From Streptomyces sp. sk2.1 (GTDB lineage Bacteria > Actinomycetota > Actinomycetes > Streptomycetales > Streptomycetaceae): a DNA stretch of 40,652 bases. Positions within the stretch are counted from its first letter, which is position 1; every line of letters starts with the position of its first letter. Below, one piece after another: positions 1 to 8,067 of the stretch. A program made the position numbers and the translations under genes. The stretch spans positions 188,756-229,407 of the forward strand of contig NZ_RDBO01000045.1 in assembly GCF_008120935.1 (NCBI RefSeq), given 5' to 3'. The notes under the pieces were generated by a model that was not told the DNA's origin, ran no database searches, and was given only the letters and a program-made list of their open reading frames with translations.

Positions 1-76
1 GTGGCCCGCGCCTCGGGCCACATCTCGGGCCACGGATCTAGGACCCATTGACCGGCCCCTGTGGGTCCGCGGTCCG

Positions 77-105
77 TTACGCCGGGCGGGCCCCGCGCCT
101 AGCGT
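77..105 (+). promoter_or_regulatory. Possible leaderless promoter of the questin-oxidase-like gene
   Basis: TAGCGT (100-105) fits a Streptomyces -10 box and lies 8 bases before ATG 114. That would put the transcription start at or next to the start codon. A weak -35 (TTACGC, 77-82) sits 17 bases upstream. There is no Shine-Dalgarno before ATG 114, which fits a leaderless mRNA. Confidence 0.4.
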
Positions 106-113
106 CCCCCCGT

Positions 114-1205
114 ATGGATGACACGACGAGCACGAGCACGGACGCGGGCACGAGCACGGACGCAGCCCCCGCCGCGGCCCCGACCGCCGCGACCGCCGAC
201 ACCACCGGAACGCTCGACGAGGCACTGGAGCGCCTGCACGCCTCGGGCCCCGAGCGGAACGGCTGGCTGAGCAACCACGCCCCCATGGCCGTCGAGGCAC
301 TGGTCCGGCACGGGCAGGCGCCGACCGTCCACCGCTGGCTGGACCACTACGGTCACAAGCTGGAGGACATGCCGGACACCTCGTCCCGGGTGACCGCGGA
401 GAACTGGCGCGAGGCCCTGGGCGACCCGCGCCGGGTCGCGGACTGGACGGAGTACTTCGGTCGCGAGACCGCCGAGCGCCCCTGGCGGGACGTCCTCGCC
501 GAGTGGTGGCCGCGGCTGCTCCCCGGCATCGCGGCGGGCGCCACGCACCCCGTGATCCGGGTCGGCCACTCCGTACGCACCCTGCTCGTCGGCGAGGAGA
601 CCGCACCCCGCGTCGCCGAGCTCGCCCACGGCCTCGGCTACTGGGCCGCCCGCCACCAGCCGCTGCCAGCCCTGACGCCGCTGGCGCCCGCGCCGGACGC
701 CGCCGCCGCGCTGGACGCCGTGCCTCCGGTGCCCGAGCAGAGCGGCGGCATCCGGGACCGGCTGGCGCAGCTCACCGCGTTCCCGGTGTGGCCGCGGCCG
801 TCCGCCGACGACCCGGACGAGGCGCGGGCCCGGCTGGAGGAGCTGGTGCGGGCCACGACCCACCGCTTCGCCACGCACGGGCACGGCGAACCGATCATGC
901 TGGTGCACGCCGCGACCGCGCCCAATGCCGTCCTGCGCGCCCTGCCCGCACTCCCCCGCACGCTGTGGGCGCCGAGCCTGGCGGCCGCGTGGGCGGCGAG
1001 CGCCGCGGTCACCGCCGCGTACGGCCCCGCCGAGGCCGCCCCGTACGAACCGGCGGACGCCTCCGCCGACGAGCTGTTCGCGCGGGCGGCGGCGCACGGC
1101 GACGACCACACCATCAAGTTCACCGACACCGCGCTGGACGTCGGGGACGCGACGGCCCTGGCCGCCGCGCTCCGCTCGATCGAGCTCAACCCGCCGGCGC
1201 TGTGA
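114..1205 (+). CDS. Questin oxidase family protein (DUF4243-like)
   Basis: The 363-residue product has a low-complexity Thr/Ala/Asp N-terminus of about 45 residues. The body follows the questin oxidase-like pattern: L-x-x-A-L-x-R-L, N-H-A-P-M-A-V-E-A-L, then H-R-W-L-D-H-Y near residue 85, and later H-P-V-I-R-V-G-H-S-V-R. Founding fungal members perform a Baeyer-Villiger-type ring cleavage of an anthraquinone; Streptomyces homologues mostly have no known substrate. The open frame runs back to 48, but ATG 114 is preferred because the homologous part begins well after it and a -10-like box lies 8 bases upstream. The end is convergent with the dioxygenase gene. Both genes are aromatic-ring oxygenases, so a shared role in aromatic breakdown is possible, but that is inference. 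Confidence 0.72.
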   Translation: MDDTTSTSTDAGTSTDAAPAAAPTAATADTTGTLDEALERLHASGPERNGWLSNHAPMAVEALVRHGQAPTVHRWLDHYGHKLEDMPDTSSRVTAENWREALGDPRRVADWTEYFGRETAERPWRDVLAEWWPRLLPGIAAGATHPVIRVGHSVRTLLVGEETAPRVAELAHGLGYWAARHQPLPALTPLAPAPDAAAALDAVPPVPEQSGGIRDRLAQLTAFPVWPRPSADDPDEARARLEELVRATTHRFATHGHGEPIMLVHAATAPNAVLRALPALPRTLWAPSLAAAWAASAAVTAAYGPAEAAPYEPADASADELFARAAAHGDDHTIKFTDTALDVGDATALAAALRSIELNPPAL

Positions 1206-1253
1206 CCCGCCTCCCTTGCCCCGCCCTCGTCCCGGCCGGTCCCGGCATGGCGC

Positions 1254-2033
1254 TCAGCCGAACTGCACCGACCGCTTCGCGAGCCCCATCCAGAACCCGT
1301 CGATGACGCTGCGCCCCCGGTCCAGCTCGCCCTCCGAGGCGCCGAGCGTCACGAAGAGCGGCGCGAAGTGCTCGGTGCGCGGGTGGGCCAGCCGGCCCGC
1401 CGGGGACTTGTGCTCGAAGTCCAGCAGGGCGTCGACGTCCTGCGCCCGGAGCGCCCGGTCCCCCCAGTCGTCGAACTCCACCGACCAGCCGGGGACGCCG
1501 CCCGCGTGCCGCAGGGCGGCCAGGTTGTGGGTGAAGAACCCGCTGCCCACGATCAGGACGCCCTCGTCGCGCAGCGGCGCGAGCCTGCGCCCGATGTCCA
1601 TCAGCTTCTGCGGGTCCAGCGTCGGCATGGAGATCTGGAGCACCGGGACGTCGGCGTCCGGGAACATCTCCACCAGCGGTACGTACGCCCCGTGGTCGAG
1701 CCCCCGGTCCGGGATGTCCTGGATCGGCATACCGGCGCCGCGCAGCAGCTTGCGCACGTTCTCCGCGAGTTCCGGGGCGCCGGGGGCGGCGTACCGCACC
1801 CGGTAGTAGTGCTCGGGGAAGCCCCAGAAGTCGTAGACGAGCGGGACGGTCTCCGTCGCGCCGAGGGCGAGCGGGGCCTCCTCCCAGTGGGCGGAGACCA
1901 TCAGAATCGCCCTGGGGCGGGGCAGCCCGGCGGACCATGCGGCCAGCTCACCGGGCCAGACCGGGTCGTCGGCCAGCGGCGGGGCTCCGTGGGAGAGGTA
2001 GAGGGCGGGCATGCGCTCCGCGGTGACAGTCAT
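1254..2033 (-). CDS. Class III extradiol dioxygenase, DODA type (4,5-DOPA dioxygenase-like)
   Basis: The 259-residue product matches the YgiD/DODA family of Fe(II)- or Zn-dependent extradiol ring-opening enzymes. Visible motifs in order are Y-L-S-H-G-A-P-P (metal His15), S-A-H-W-E (about residue 46), D-H-G-A-Y-V-P-L, G-F-F-T-H-N-L and H-P-R-T-E-H-F-A-P-L near the C-terminus, which gives the usual set of metal and catalytic histidines. Length is typical. ATG 2033 was chosen over upstream in-frame codons (2045, 2081) because GGGGAG lies 4-5 bases before it. It is divergent from the marR gene; in many actinobacteria such a pair forms a ring-opening enzyme with its own aromatic-responsive repressor. 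The real substrate cannot be read from sequence. Confidence 0.87.
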   Translation of the reverse strand: MTVTAERMPALYLSHGAPPLADDPVWPGELAAWSAGLPRPRAILMVSAHWEEAPLALGATETVPLVYDFWGFPEHYYRVRYAAPGAPELAENVRKLLRGAGMPIQDIPDRGLDHGAYVPLVEMFPDADVPVLQISMPTLDPQKLMDIGRRLAPLRDEGVLIVGSGFFTHNLAALRHAGGVPGWSVEFDDWGDRALRAQDVDALLDFEHKSPAGRLAHPRTEHFAPLFVTLGASEGELDRGRSVIDGFWMGLAKRSVQFG

Positions 2034-2100
2034 GGCACTCCCCATCCGCTGCTGATCAAGGTAAGTCTTCTGGTGGTCCATTCGATAGGAAGCATTCTTT

Positions 2101-2156
2101 AAAGTTCAAGCTTCCTACTCCCGAGACCTTAGCCCTATCTAGTTCAACTTTCAAGA
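2101..2156. promoter_or_regulatory. Probable MarR operator region between the dioxygenase and marR genes
   Basis: This AT-rich stretch stands out from the flanking high-GC DNA. It holds two related sites, AAGTTCAAGCTTC (2103-2115) and TAGTTCAACTTTCAAG (2140-2155), both with the core GTTCAAnnTTC. MarR repressors typically bind TTGAA/TTCAA-type sites between divergent genes. Which promoter each site covers was not resolved. Confidence 0.5.
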
Positions 2157-2168
2157 AAAGGTCGTACA

Positions 2169-2681
2169 GTGGAGTACATGACCACGGCATCCCCCGGCGA
2201 GCCCCGCTGGCTCTCCGACGAAGAGCAGCGCGTCTGGCGTGCGTACCTCCACGCCACCACGCTCATGGAGGATCACCTCGACCGCCAGTTGCAGCGTGAC
2301 GCCGGCATGCCGCACATCTACTACGGGCTGCTCGTCCAGCTCTCCCAGGCCCCCCGCCGCCGCATGCGGATGACCGAGCTGGCCCGGAACGCCAAGATCA
2401 CCCGCTCCCGGCTCTCGCACGCCGTCGCCCGGCTGGAGAAGAGCGGCTGGGTGCGCCGCGAGGACTGTCCGTCGGACAAGCGCGGCCAGAACGCGGTTCT
2501 CACGGACGAGGGCTACGAGATGCTGCGCCGGTCGGCCCCGGGCCATGTCAGCGCCGTGCGCCAGGCGATGTTCGACCGGCTCACCCCCGAGCAGGTGCAC
2601 TCGCTGGGCGAGATCATGCAGGTCGTCGCCTCCGGGCTCCAGCCGGAGGGCACGGACGCGGACCTGCCGTGGCTGCGCTGA
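2169..2681 (+). CDS. MarR family transcriptional regulator
   Basis: A winged-helix repressor-type protein of 167-170 residues. A dimerisation helix (W-R-A-Y-L-H-A-T-T-L-M-E-D-H-L) is followed by the DNA-binding core, with M-R-M-T-E-L-A and S-R-L-S-H-A-V-A-R-L-E-K-S-G-W-V as the recognition helix and D-K-R-G-Q-N-A-V-L-T as the wing. The C-terminal helices complete the MarR fold. Two starts are possible: GTG 2169 with AAAAGG 7 bases upstream, or ATG 2178 with GGAG only 3 bases away; the first spacing is better. It is divergent from the dioxygenase gene and probably represses it and itself through the TTCAA-rich sites between them. The ligand is unknown; MarR proteins of this context commonly sense phenolic compounds. 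Confidence 0.88.
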   Translation: MEYMTTASPGEPRWLSDEEQRVWRAYLHATTLMEDHLDRQLQRDAGMPHIYYGLLVQLSQAPRRRMRMTELARNAKITRSRLSHAVARLEKSGWVRREDCPSDKRGQNAVLTDEGYEMLRRSAPGHVSAVRQAMFDRLTPEQVHSLGEIMQVVASGLQPEGTDADLPWLR

Positions 2682-2723
2682 GCCCCCGCCTGCCCACGGA
2701 CCGAAACACCGGAACGGGACGTC

Positions 2724-2790
2724 GGCACGGAACAGCCGTGCCCCGGCTTCCCGCCCGATCGGAGATCGGGACCGGAAACCGGGGCACGGC
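2724..2790. terminator. Compound hairpin between marR and the MFS gene
   Basis: GCCGTGCCCCGG (2735-2746) is a perfect inverted match to CCGGGGCACGGC (2779-2790). Inside it CCCGATC (2754-2760) pairs with GATCGGG (2764-2770). An alternative small hairpin GGCACGG/CCGTGCC lies at 2724-2742. There is no strong T-run. The position between converging genes supports a bidirectional terminator. Confidence 0.55.
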
Positions 2791-2832
2791 CGCGTTCGCA
2801 CCACCGCTCCCCCGACCGGTGGGCGCCCTCGG

Positions 2833-2903
2833 CCAGTGGGCGACGACCGGTCAGTGGGCGACGACCGGTCAGTGGACGCCCTCGGTCAGTGGGCGACGAC
2901 CGG
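2833..2903. repeat. 18-bp tandem repeats copying the 3' end of the MFS gene
   Basis: Four copies of a TCAGTGGGCGACGACCGG-type unit lie at 2833-2850, 2851-2868, 2869-2885 (17 bp, diverged) and 2886-2903. The last copy is the real end of the MFS gene, encoding P-V-V-A-H and the stop on the minus strand. The others are downstream duplicates of those codons and the stop. Confidence 0.85.
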
Positions 2904-4418
2904 CATTCTGAACTCGTCCTCGGCGCCGTCGGCGTCACCCGACCCGGCACCGCCGGACACCGGGGCCGCGGTGGGACGGCCGGCGTTGACGAAGGTCACC
3001 GCGATCGCGGCGGCCACCAGCAGGATGCCGACGGCCCACCAGATGGCGCCGGTGAAGCCGTGCACCATCGACTGGAGCTTCAGCAGCTCCGGGTCGGTGG
3101 CGCCGAGCGCGGCATGGGATCCGGCGTACGCCGTCGCGGCCGACGCGGCGATGGTGTTCAGCAGCGCCGTACCGATCGCGCCGCCCACCTGCTGCGAGGT
3201 GTTGACCATCGCGGAGGCCACGCCCGAGTCGCGCGGCTCGACGCCGTGCGTGGCGAGCGACATGGCCGGCATGAAGGCCGTGCCCATGCCCAGCCCCAGC
3301 AGGAGCTGCGCGGGCAGGATGAGGCCGACGTAGGAGGAGTCGATCTCCAGCTGCGTCAGCAGCAGCATGCCGACGGCGGCGGCGAGGAAGCCGGGGCCCA
3401 TGAGCTTGCGCGCCGGGACCCGGGTCATCAGCCGGGCGCCGATCTGCGTGGACCCCGTGATCATGCCCGCGATCATCGGGAGGAAGGCGAATCCCGTCCT
3501 GATCGGCGAGTAGCCCCTCACGACCTGGAGGTAGTACGTCAGGAAGAGGAACAGCCCGAACATCGCGATGATGGCGAGGCCCAGCGAGAGGTAGACGCCG
3601 CCGCGGTTGCGGTCGAGCACGACGCGCAGCGGCAGCAGCGGCGACTTGACCCGGGCCTCGGTCGCGACGAACGCCAGCAGCAGCACGCCGGACGCGACGA
3701 ACATGCCGATGGTCAGCCCGTCCGACCAGCCGGCGGTCTCGGCGCGGGTGAACCCGTACACCAGCGAGACCAGACCCAGCGCGGACAGGACGACGCCCGG
3801 CACGTCGAGCGACGAACGGTTGCGGCTGCCGGCCGGCTCCCGGATCACGAAGTACGCGCCGGCGGCCGCGACGGCGGCGAACGGGATGTTGACGAAGAAC
3901 GTCCAGCGCCAGTCCAGCACCTGGGTCAGGAAGCCGCCGAGGATCAGACCGACGGCGCCACCGCCACCGGCGATCGCACCGTAGATGCCGAACGCCTTGG
4001 CGCGCTCCTTGGCGTCGGTGAACATCACGGCGAGCAGCGACAGGGCCGCCGGGGCGAGCAGCGCGCCGAAGACGCCCTGGAGCGCTCGGGAGCCGAAGAG
4101 CATGGCCTGGTTCTGCGCCGCGCCACCGAGCGCGGAGGCCAGCGCGAAGCCGATCAGCCCGACGACGAAGGTCCGCTTGCGGCCCCAGAGGTCGGCGATC
4201 CGCCCGCCGAACAGCAGCAGCCCGCCGAAGGCGAGGGCGTAGGCCGTGATGACCCACTGCTTGTTGGCGTCGGAGATGCCGAGGTCCGTCTGGGCGTGCG
4301 GGAGCGCGATGTTCACGATCGTGGCGTCGAGCACGACCATCAACTGCGCGAGGGCTATGAACGCCAGCGCCTTCCAGCGGCTGGGGTCGGGAAGTCGGAG
4401 ATCGGCTGTTTTTGGCAT
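2886..4418 (-). CDS. MFS drug exporter, DHA2 family (14 transmembrane segments expected)
   Basis: The 510-residue product is an EmrB/QacA-type proton-driven exporter. After the first helix (A-L-A-Q-L-M-V-V-L-D-A-T-I-V-N-I-A-L-P) come the D-x-x-W-V-I-T-A-Y-x-L family signature and motif A (G-R-I-A-D-L-W-G-R-K-R). Helix 5 carries the antiporter motif region G-A-I-A-G-G-G-G-A-V-G-L-I-L-G-G-F. Length fits 14-helix DHA2 members. ATG 4418 is chosen because AGGTGG lies 8 bases upstream; the open frame goes on to GTG 4430. The TetR gene lies upstream in the same direction, the usual repressor and efflux-pump partnership. Substrate is unknown. Its last codons are tandemly duplicated downstream. Confidence 0.92.
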   Translation of the reverse strand: MPKTADLRLPDPSRWKALAFIALAQLMVVLDATIVNIALPHAQTDLGISDANKQWVITAYALAFGGLLLFGGRIADLWGRKRTFVVGLIGFALASALGGAAQNQAMLFGSRALQGVFGALLAPAALSLLAVMFTDAKERAKAFGIYGAIAGGGGAVGLILGGFLTQVLDWRWTFFVNIPFAAVAAAGAYFVIREPAGSRNRSSLDVPGVVLSALGLVSLVYGFTRAETAGWSDGLTIGMFVASGVLLLAFVATEARVKSPLLPLRVVLDRNRGGVYLSLGLAIIAMFGLFLFLTYYLQVVRGYSPIRTGFAFLPMIAGMITGSTQIGARLMTRVPARKLMGPGFLAAAVGMLLLTQLEIDSSYVGLILPAQLLLGLGMGTAFMPAMSLATHGVEPRDSGVASAMVNTSQQVGGAIGTALLNTIAASAATAYAGSHAALGATDPELLKLQSMVHGFTGAIWWAVGILLVAAAIAVTFVNAGRPTAAPVSGGAGSGDADGAEDEFRMPVVAH

Positions 4419-4669
4419 GGGTGTATCCACCTAAGGGCGCACGGAGCGCGAGAAGTCGTGAACCGGTGAGTCGTGGACAAGAGGTCGTCGAACGGGTCGG
4501 CCGAGCCGGCCGTTCCGTCCCGGCCGAGCGATCAACTACCGCTCGCTGCCGGACCGATGACGAGAAAAGGAGGAAGGAGGAAGGAGGAGAGGGACGGAGC
4601 GGGAGAGGGATGGTCGATGTGGCGTGGCGGACGCGCCGCCGGGCTCCCCGTCGGGACCCGGCGCGGACA
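4419..4669 (-). promoter_or_regulatory. Intergenic region upstream of the MFS exporter gene
   Basis: No gene is seen in this 251-bp stretch. It contains an imperfect palindrome GAACGG...CCGTTC around CGGCcgaGCCG at about 4488-4513 and a purine-rich GGAGGAAGGAGG run near 4567-4590. It probably holds the exporter promoter. The CGGGGA-type operator found before the TetR gene does not recur here. Confidence 0.35.
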
Positions 4670-5374
4670 TCACGCCCGGCGCCGCAGATCCTCCAAGGTC
4701 GCTGCCGTTCCCGGCAGTTCGGACCGGGCCGGGGCCTCCAGTCCGTCCAGGAACAGCTGTAGATGGCGGTGGGTGAACCGGTCGATGTTCAGGCAGCCGG
4801 TGCCGGGCAGCGGCCGGGTGAGCTGGGAGAGGGCGACCATGACGTCACCGACGGCGATGTCGGTGCGCAGGCGCCCCGCGGACATGGCGCGCGCCACGAG
4901 CCCCTCGACGGCCTCTTCGAGGCGCCGGCGCGCGGCGAGCAGTTCGGGGTGGTCCTTGTCGAAGCTGCCGGACAGCATCGGGCACAGCGCCCCGATCCGT
5001 TCGTCGGCCGCGGCGTGCACGAAACGGCTGAGCGCGACGAAGGGGTCGGCCTCCTCGGCCGCCGCCTCCTCCGCACGGTCGATGGTCCGGGAGGTGACGG
5101 CGAGCACGACCTCGTGCGTCAGCGCGGCCCGGTCGGGGAAGTTCCGGTAGAGCGTGGCGTTGCCGACACCGGCGCGCCTGGCGATCTCGTCGAGCGGCAC
5201 GTCCGGCCCGAACTCGACGAGCATCTCGCGCGCGGCCGCCACGATCCGCTCCCGGTTGCGCAGCGCGTCGGCCCGCGGACGGGGTGTCCGGGGCTGCGCC
5301 GTTCCGGCGGCGGTACGGGCGACGGTGTCCACGACGGCTGTCCTCACTCTTCCGGTCCTCGTTCTCGTTCTCAT
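4670..5374 (-). CDS. TetR/AcrR family repressor
   Basis: The 234-residue product has an N-terminal helix-turn-helix at about residues 40-85. It reads R-I-V-A-A-A-R-E-M-L-V-E-F-G, then D-E-I-A-R-R-A-G-V-G, then N-A-T-L-Y-R-N-F-P-D-R, the classic TetR recognition helix. The C-terminal ligand domain is of the SbtR-like type seen in many Streptomyces regulators (L-S-R-F-V-H-A-A-A-D-E-R, later T-G-C-L-N-I-D-R-F-T-H). ATG 5374 is chosen because GAGGGGG lies just upstream; the frame is open further but reads low-complexity sequence. Two mirrored palindromes at 5403-5465 lie directly before the gene and suggest autoregulation. The MFS exporter downstream is the likely main target. Confidence 0.9.
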   Translation of the reverse strand: MRTRTRTGRVRTAVVDTVARTAAGTAQPRTPRPRADALRNRERIVAAAREMLVEFGPDVPLDEIARRAGVGNATLYRNFPDRAALTHEVVLAVTSRTIDRAEEAAAEEADPFVALSRFVHAAADERIGALCPMLSGSFDKDHPELLAARRRLEEAVEGLVARAMSAGRLRTDIAVGDVMVALSQLTRPLPGTGCLNIDRFTHRHLQLFLDGLEAPARSELPGTAATLEDLRRRA

Positions 5375-5402
5375 TCTGTCCCCCTCGACGACCCCCCGCC
5401 GT

Positions 5403-5465
5403 AACCGGGGACCGTCTCCCCGTTTCGCGGGGACACCGATGCAAACGGGGAAGGACTCCCCGGTT
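5403..5465. promoter_or_regulatory. Pair of mirrored 23-bp palindromic operators before the TetR gene
   Basis: Site A (5403-5425) reads AACCGGGGA-N5-TCCCCGTTT. Site B (5443-5465) reads AAACGGGGA-N5-TCCCCGGTT. B's half-sites are those of A in reverse order, so the whole 63-bp block is itself near-symmetric. The centres are 40 bp apart. The position 29-91 bases upstream of the TetR start, facing the M6 protease gene, is typical of a TetR autoregulatory operator. Confidence 0.72.
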
Positions 5466-5618
5466 ATTTCCACACCGGAATGTGATGTGGGTCACCCCAA
5501 GGAATCGGGAAACCAACCGAACGGCGCACCCAACGAGCGGCCCCACACCACCCGGCACAGGCTGATGCGCAGAGCGCAGTCAGGGTCGGCCGACTGCCGC
5601 GGACCCCGAGGCGCCTCT

Positions 5619-6896
5619 ATGCAAAAACCACGCCACCGGATACGCAGGCATCGCCGCCCGCTCGCGCTCGGTTCGGCAACGGCCCTGGTCATAGCGGCAA
5701 TGGCCACGGCCAGCAACACCCTCCCGATAACCGGCCGGGCCTCCGCGGGCCCGGTGGCCACCGCCCGTTCGGCAGGCATAGCCCCGTGCCGGATATCCGC
5801 GACCATGGGCGTGCAGATGTCGGAGGGCATACCGACGCCGGAGGGCTACGCCCGCTCCACCGGCAAGATCCGCGCCCTCAACCTGATGATCGACTTCCCG
5901 GACGCACCGGGCGCCGGACCGGCGATGGACCGGTACGCCGAATTCTTCCCGCAGACCACCCAATGGTTCCGGACCAGCTCGTACGGACGGCTCACCTACG
6001 TCCCCGAGACCCCCGTGAAGTCCTGGCTGCGGATGCCACTGCCGTTCTCGGAGTACGGAGTGGACCGCGGCTCACCGTACGAACCGGGTTACCGCCACCT
6101 CGTCCAGGACATCGTCGCCGCCGCCGATCCGAAGGTGGACTTCGCCACGTACGACCTGGTCAACGTCCTGGTCACCCCGAACGCCGGACCCTCCGCCCTG
6201 GACACCGTCCTGTCCGTGACCTTCTCCGGCAACGACGACGCCCCGCACGCGGACGGGGTCCCGCTCGCCAACACGTCTTTCATCTACAGCCGCCAGGACG
6301 ACGGCTCGGGATCGTTCGAGAAGACCGGGTACCGCGTCCTGCCGCACGAGAACGGCCACGTCTTCGGCCTGCCCGACCTGTACACGATGGAGGGCGGCGG
6401 CGCGGTCGGGCACTGGGACATCATGTCCGAGGACTGGGGGGCCGACAACGACCTGCTGGGCTGGCACAAGTGGAAGCTCGGCTGGCTGGACAACTCGCAG
6501 ATCGACTGCGCCGCGAAATCCGGCACCAGCGAACACGTGCTCCGGCCGCTGGCCCCCCGGGGCGGCACGAAGCTGGCGTTCGTGCCGCTGAGCAACGAGT
6601 CCGGGTACGCGGTGGAGGTACGGACCCGGGCGGGCAACGACCACGCGATCTGCCGGCCGGGCGTGCTGATCTACAAGGTGAGCTCGGACGTGGACACCGG
6701 GCAGGGCCCGGTGTCCGTCGCGGACAGCACCGAGGACAGCACCGGCTGCACCCGCCTGCCCAATGTGCACACCGAACTGTCCGACGCCCCCTTCCGGCCC
6801 GGCGAGACCTTCACCGACCGGGCCAACGGGATACGCATATCCGTGATCGACGAGGACAGCGACGGGAACTACCGGGTCCGCATCACCCGCCCCTGA
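5619..6896 (+). CDS. Secreted M6 family metalloprotease
   Basis: A 425-residue exported zinc protease. The N-terminus is very basic (K-P-R-H-R-I-R-R-H-R-R), followed by a hydrophobic stretch (A-L-V-I-A-A-M-A-T-A) and a likely signal peptidase site near A-S-A. The catalytic motif H-E-N-G-H is near residue 244 in L-P-H-E-N-G-H-V-F-G-L-P-D-L-Y. The downstream G-H-W-D-I-M-S provides the Met-turn region of M6 (immune-inhibitor-A-like) peptidases. The C-terminal part is a short beta-rich domain without a clear PKD or prepeptidase repeat. ATG 5619 starts the signal peptide; no strong Shine-Dalgarno is seen. It faces the TetR gene across the double operator, so co-control is possible but unproven. 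Confidence 0.88.
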   Translation: MQKPRHRIRRHRRPLALGSATALVIAAMATASNTLPITGRASAGPVATARSAGIAPCRISATMGVQMSEGIPTPEGYARSTGKIRALNLMIDFPDAPGAGPAMDRYAEFFPQTTQWFRTSSYGRLTYVPETPVKSWLRMPLPFSEYGVDRGSPYEPGYRHLVQDIVAAADPKVDFATYDLVNVLVTPNAGPSALDTVLSVTFSGNDDAPHADGVPLANTSFIYSRQDDGSGSFEKTGYRVLPHENGHVFGLPDLYTMEGGGAVGHWDIMSEDWGADNDLLGWHKWKLGWLDNSQIDCAAKSGTSEHVLRPLAPRGGTKLAFVPLSNESGYAVEVRTRAGNDHAICRPGVLIYKVSSDVDTGQGPVSVADSTEDSTGCTRLPNVHTELSDAPFRPGETFTDRANGIRISVIDEDSDGNYRVRITRP

Positions 6897-6900
6897 CCTC

Positions 6901-6926
6901 TCCGTCCGACGAGTTCGGCCGACGGA
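6901..6926. terminator. Weak bidirectional hairpin between converging genes
   Basis: TCCGTC (6901-6906) pairs with GACGGA (6921-6926), with a second short inner pairing. It lies in the 31-bp gap between the M6 protease and TlpA-like stop codons. The stem is short and no T-run follows. Confidence 0.35.
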
Positions 6927-6927
6927 T

Positions 6928-7545
6928 TCAGCCGGCGGACGGTGACCCGGACGGGGACACCGACGGCGACGACACCTGCACCGCGGCGGCGGCGACGAGA
7001 TCCGCCAGACGCTCCTCACCGATGGCCTCGGAGGCCGTCGAAGCGATCCGGCCACTCGGGTCGATGACGAGGGTGACGGGAACCCCCTGCGTGCTCAGCA
7101 GCCCCTTGGGCAACGTGAGGAGGTGCTTCCCGGCGGGGTCGAGGAGGCTGGGGTACGACATGTCGTGCTCTTCGACGAAGGCGCGGGCCACGCTGGGGGA
7201 GCTGTCCCGGTTCAGCCCCAGGACGGCGACGTCCTGCCCCTCCGTCTTCTTCCGGTACCGCTCCAGCATCGAGACCTGCTTGCGGCAGGGCCCGCACCCG
7301 GAGGCCCACGCGTTGATCACCACCGTCTTCCCCGCGTGGTCGGAGAGGCTCATCGGCCTGCCGTCGACCCCGGTCCCCATGAAGGACGGCGCGTCCGGAC
7401 GGTGCCGGGGATCGATCGTGAGGGTCCCGTCCTTGTGACGGTGGAAGCCCCGGGGTGTTCCCGGGTCACCTCCAGCAACGATCATGCCTATGACGGCCGC
7501 GGCACATATGACGGCGGCCAGCAGGGGGACGAAGGGGTGTTTCAT
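6928..7545 (-). CDS. TlpA-like thioredoxin-fold protein, membrane-anchored or secreted
   Basis: The 205-residue product begins with one hydrophobic segment (F-V-P-L-L-A-A-V-I-C-A-A-A-V-I-G-M-I-V) acting as signal or anchor, so the rest should be extracytoplasmic. A thioredoxin domain of the TlpA/ResA/AhpC-TSA type follows: A-P-S-F-x-G-x-x-V-D-G, then V-V-I-N-A-W-A-S-G-C-G-P-C-R-K with active-site Cys84 and Cys87, and a cis-Pro loop at Q-G-V-P-V-T-L-V-I-D. The first Cys is preceded by W-A-S-G, a common variant. The C-terminus is Ser/Pro-rich. ATG 7545 is supported by AAGGA 6 bases upstream. Such proteins reduce cysteines of secreted proteins or cytochrome c; the partner here is unknown. Confidence 0.88.
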   Translation of the reverse strand: MKHPFVPLLAAVICAAAVIGMIVAGGDPGTPRGFHRHKDGTLTIDPRHRPDAPSFMGTGVDGRPMSLSDHAGKTVVINAWASGCGPCRKQVSMLERYRKKTEGQDVAVLGLNRDSSPSVARAFVEEHDMSYPSLLDPAGKHLLTLPKGLLSTQGVPVTLVIDPSGRIASTASEAIGEERLADLVAAAAVQVSSPSVSPSGSPSAG

Positions 7546-7989
7546 GGGGGGTCCTTGGGGTTCCTTGAGGGATCCTTCGAGACAGCGGAACAACCGGTTC
7601 AGCAACCGGGGACATCACCGGGAACACCGAACGGCCACCCCGGGGGCACCACCCGCCTCCCCCGGACGTGCACAGCCGTTCACCGCCGGTCACGGTCACG
7701 CACGGACCGGCGACCACATCGACGGCACCCCGGAAACTCCCGCGCGGCAAGGCATGCCGAATTCCCTCCGTTCGTACTGAACAACGGCGTTTGCTGATCA
7801 TTCAGAACGGTACGCCCACCCCCAACTGCCCTCGCGAGCCCCTCCCTTGTAAGCTCCCCACCCGGCCACCCCGATACGGAAGCCCCTCCCCGGCACGGAT
7901 CCGCTACGCTGTCCCTGGTCGGTCATCGGTACGTCCCGCCACCTGCACGAGCACCACCGCAGAGGCACCGCACCTCGCCCGACAGCCCC
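7546..7989. other. Gene-free region between the TlpA-like gene and tRNA-Arg
   Basis: No convincing gene is seen in these 444 bases. The right part probably holds the tRNA promoter; TACGCT at 7905-7910 resembles a Streptomyces -10 box, but no good -35 was found. The left part should hold the promoter of the minus-strand TlpA-like gene. Confidence 0.5.
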
Positions 7990-8062
7990 GCCTTCGTAGC
8001 TCAGGGGATAGAGCACCGCTCTCCTAAAGCGGGTGTCGCAGGTTCGAATCCTGCCGGGGGCA
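7990..8062 (+). tRNA. tRNA-Arg (anticodon CCT)
   Basis: A full cloverleaf is visible. The acceptor stem is GCCTTCG/CGGGGGC with two G-T pairs. The anticodon stem CCGCT/AGCGG closes loop CTCCTAA with anticodon CCT at 8023-8025. The T-arm is GCAGG-TTCGAAT-CCTGC. The discriminator is A; CCA is not encoded. Its 3' part from 8021 on is the attL core of the integrated element, so the 3' end was supplied by the element. Confidence 0.96.
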
Positions 8063-8064
8063 CA
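8021..8064 (+). repeat. attL core (44 bp) in the tRNA-Arg 3' part
   Basis: From the anticodon loop to two bases past the tRNA end, this sequence recurs at 14739-14782 with one mismatch (T 8036 versus C 14754, in the variable loop). The start in the anticodon loop and the end at the tRNA 3' terminus are typical of tyrosine-integrase target duplications. Confidence 0.92.
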
Positions 8065-8067
8065 CAG

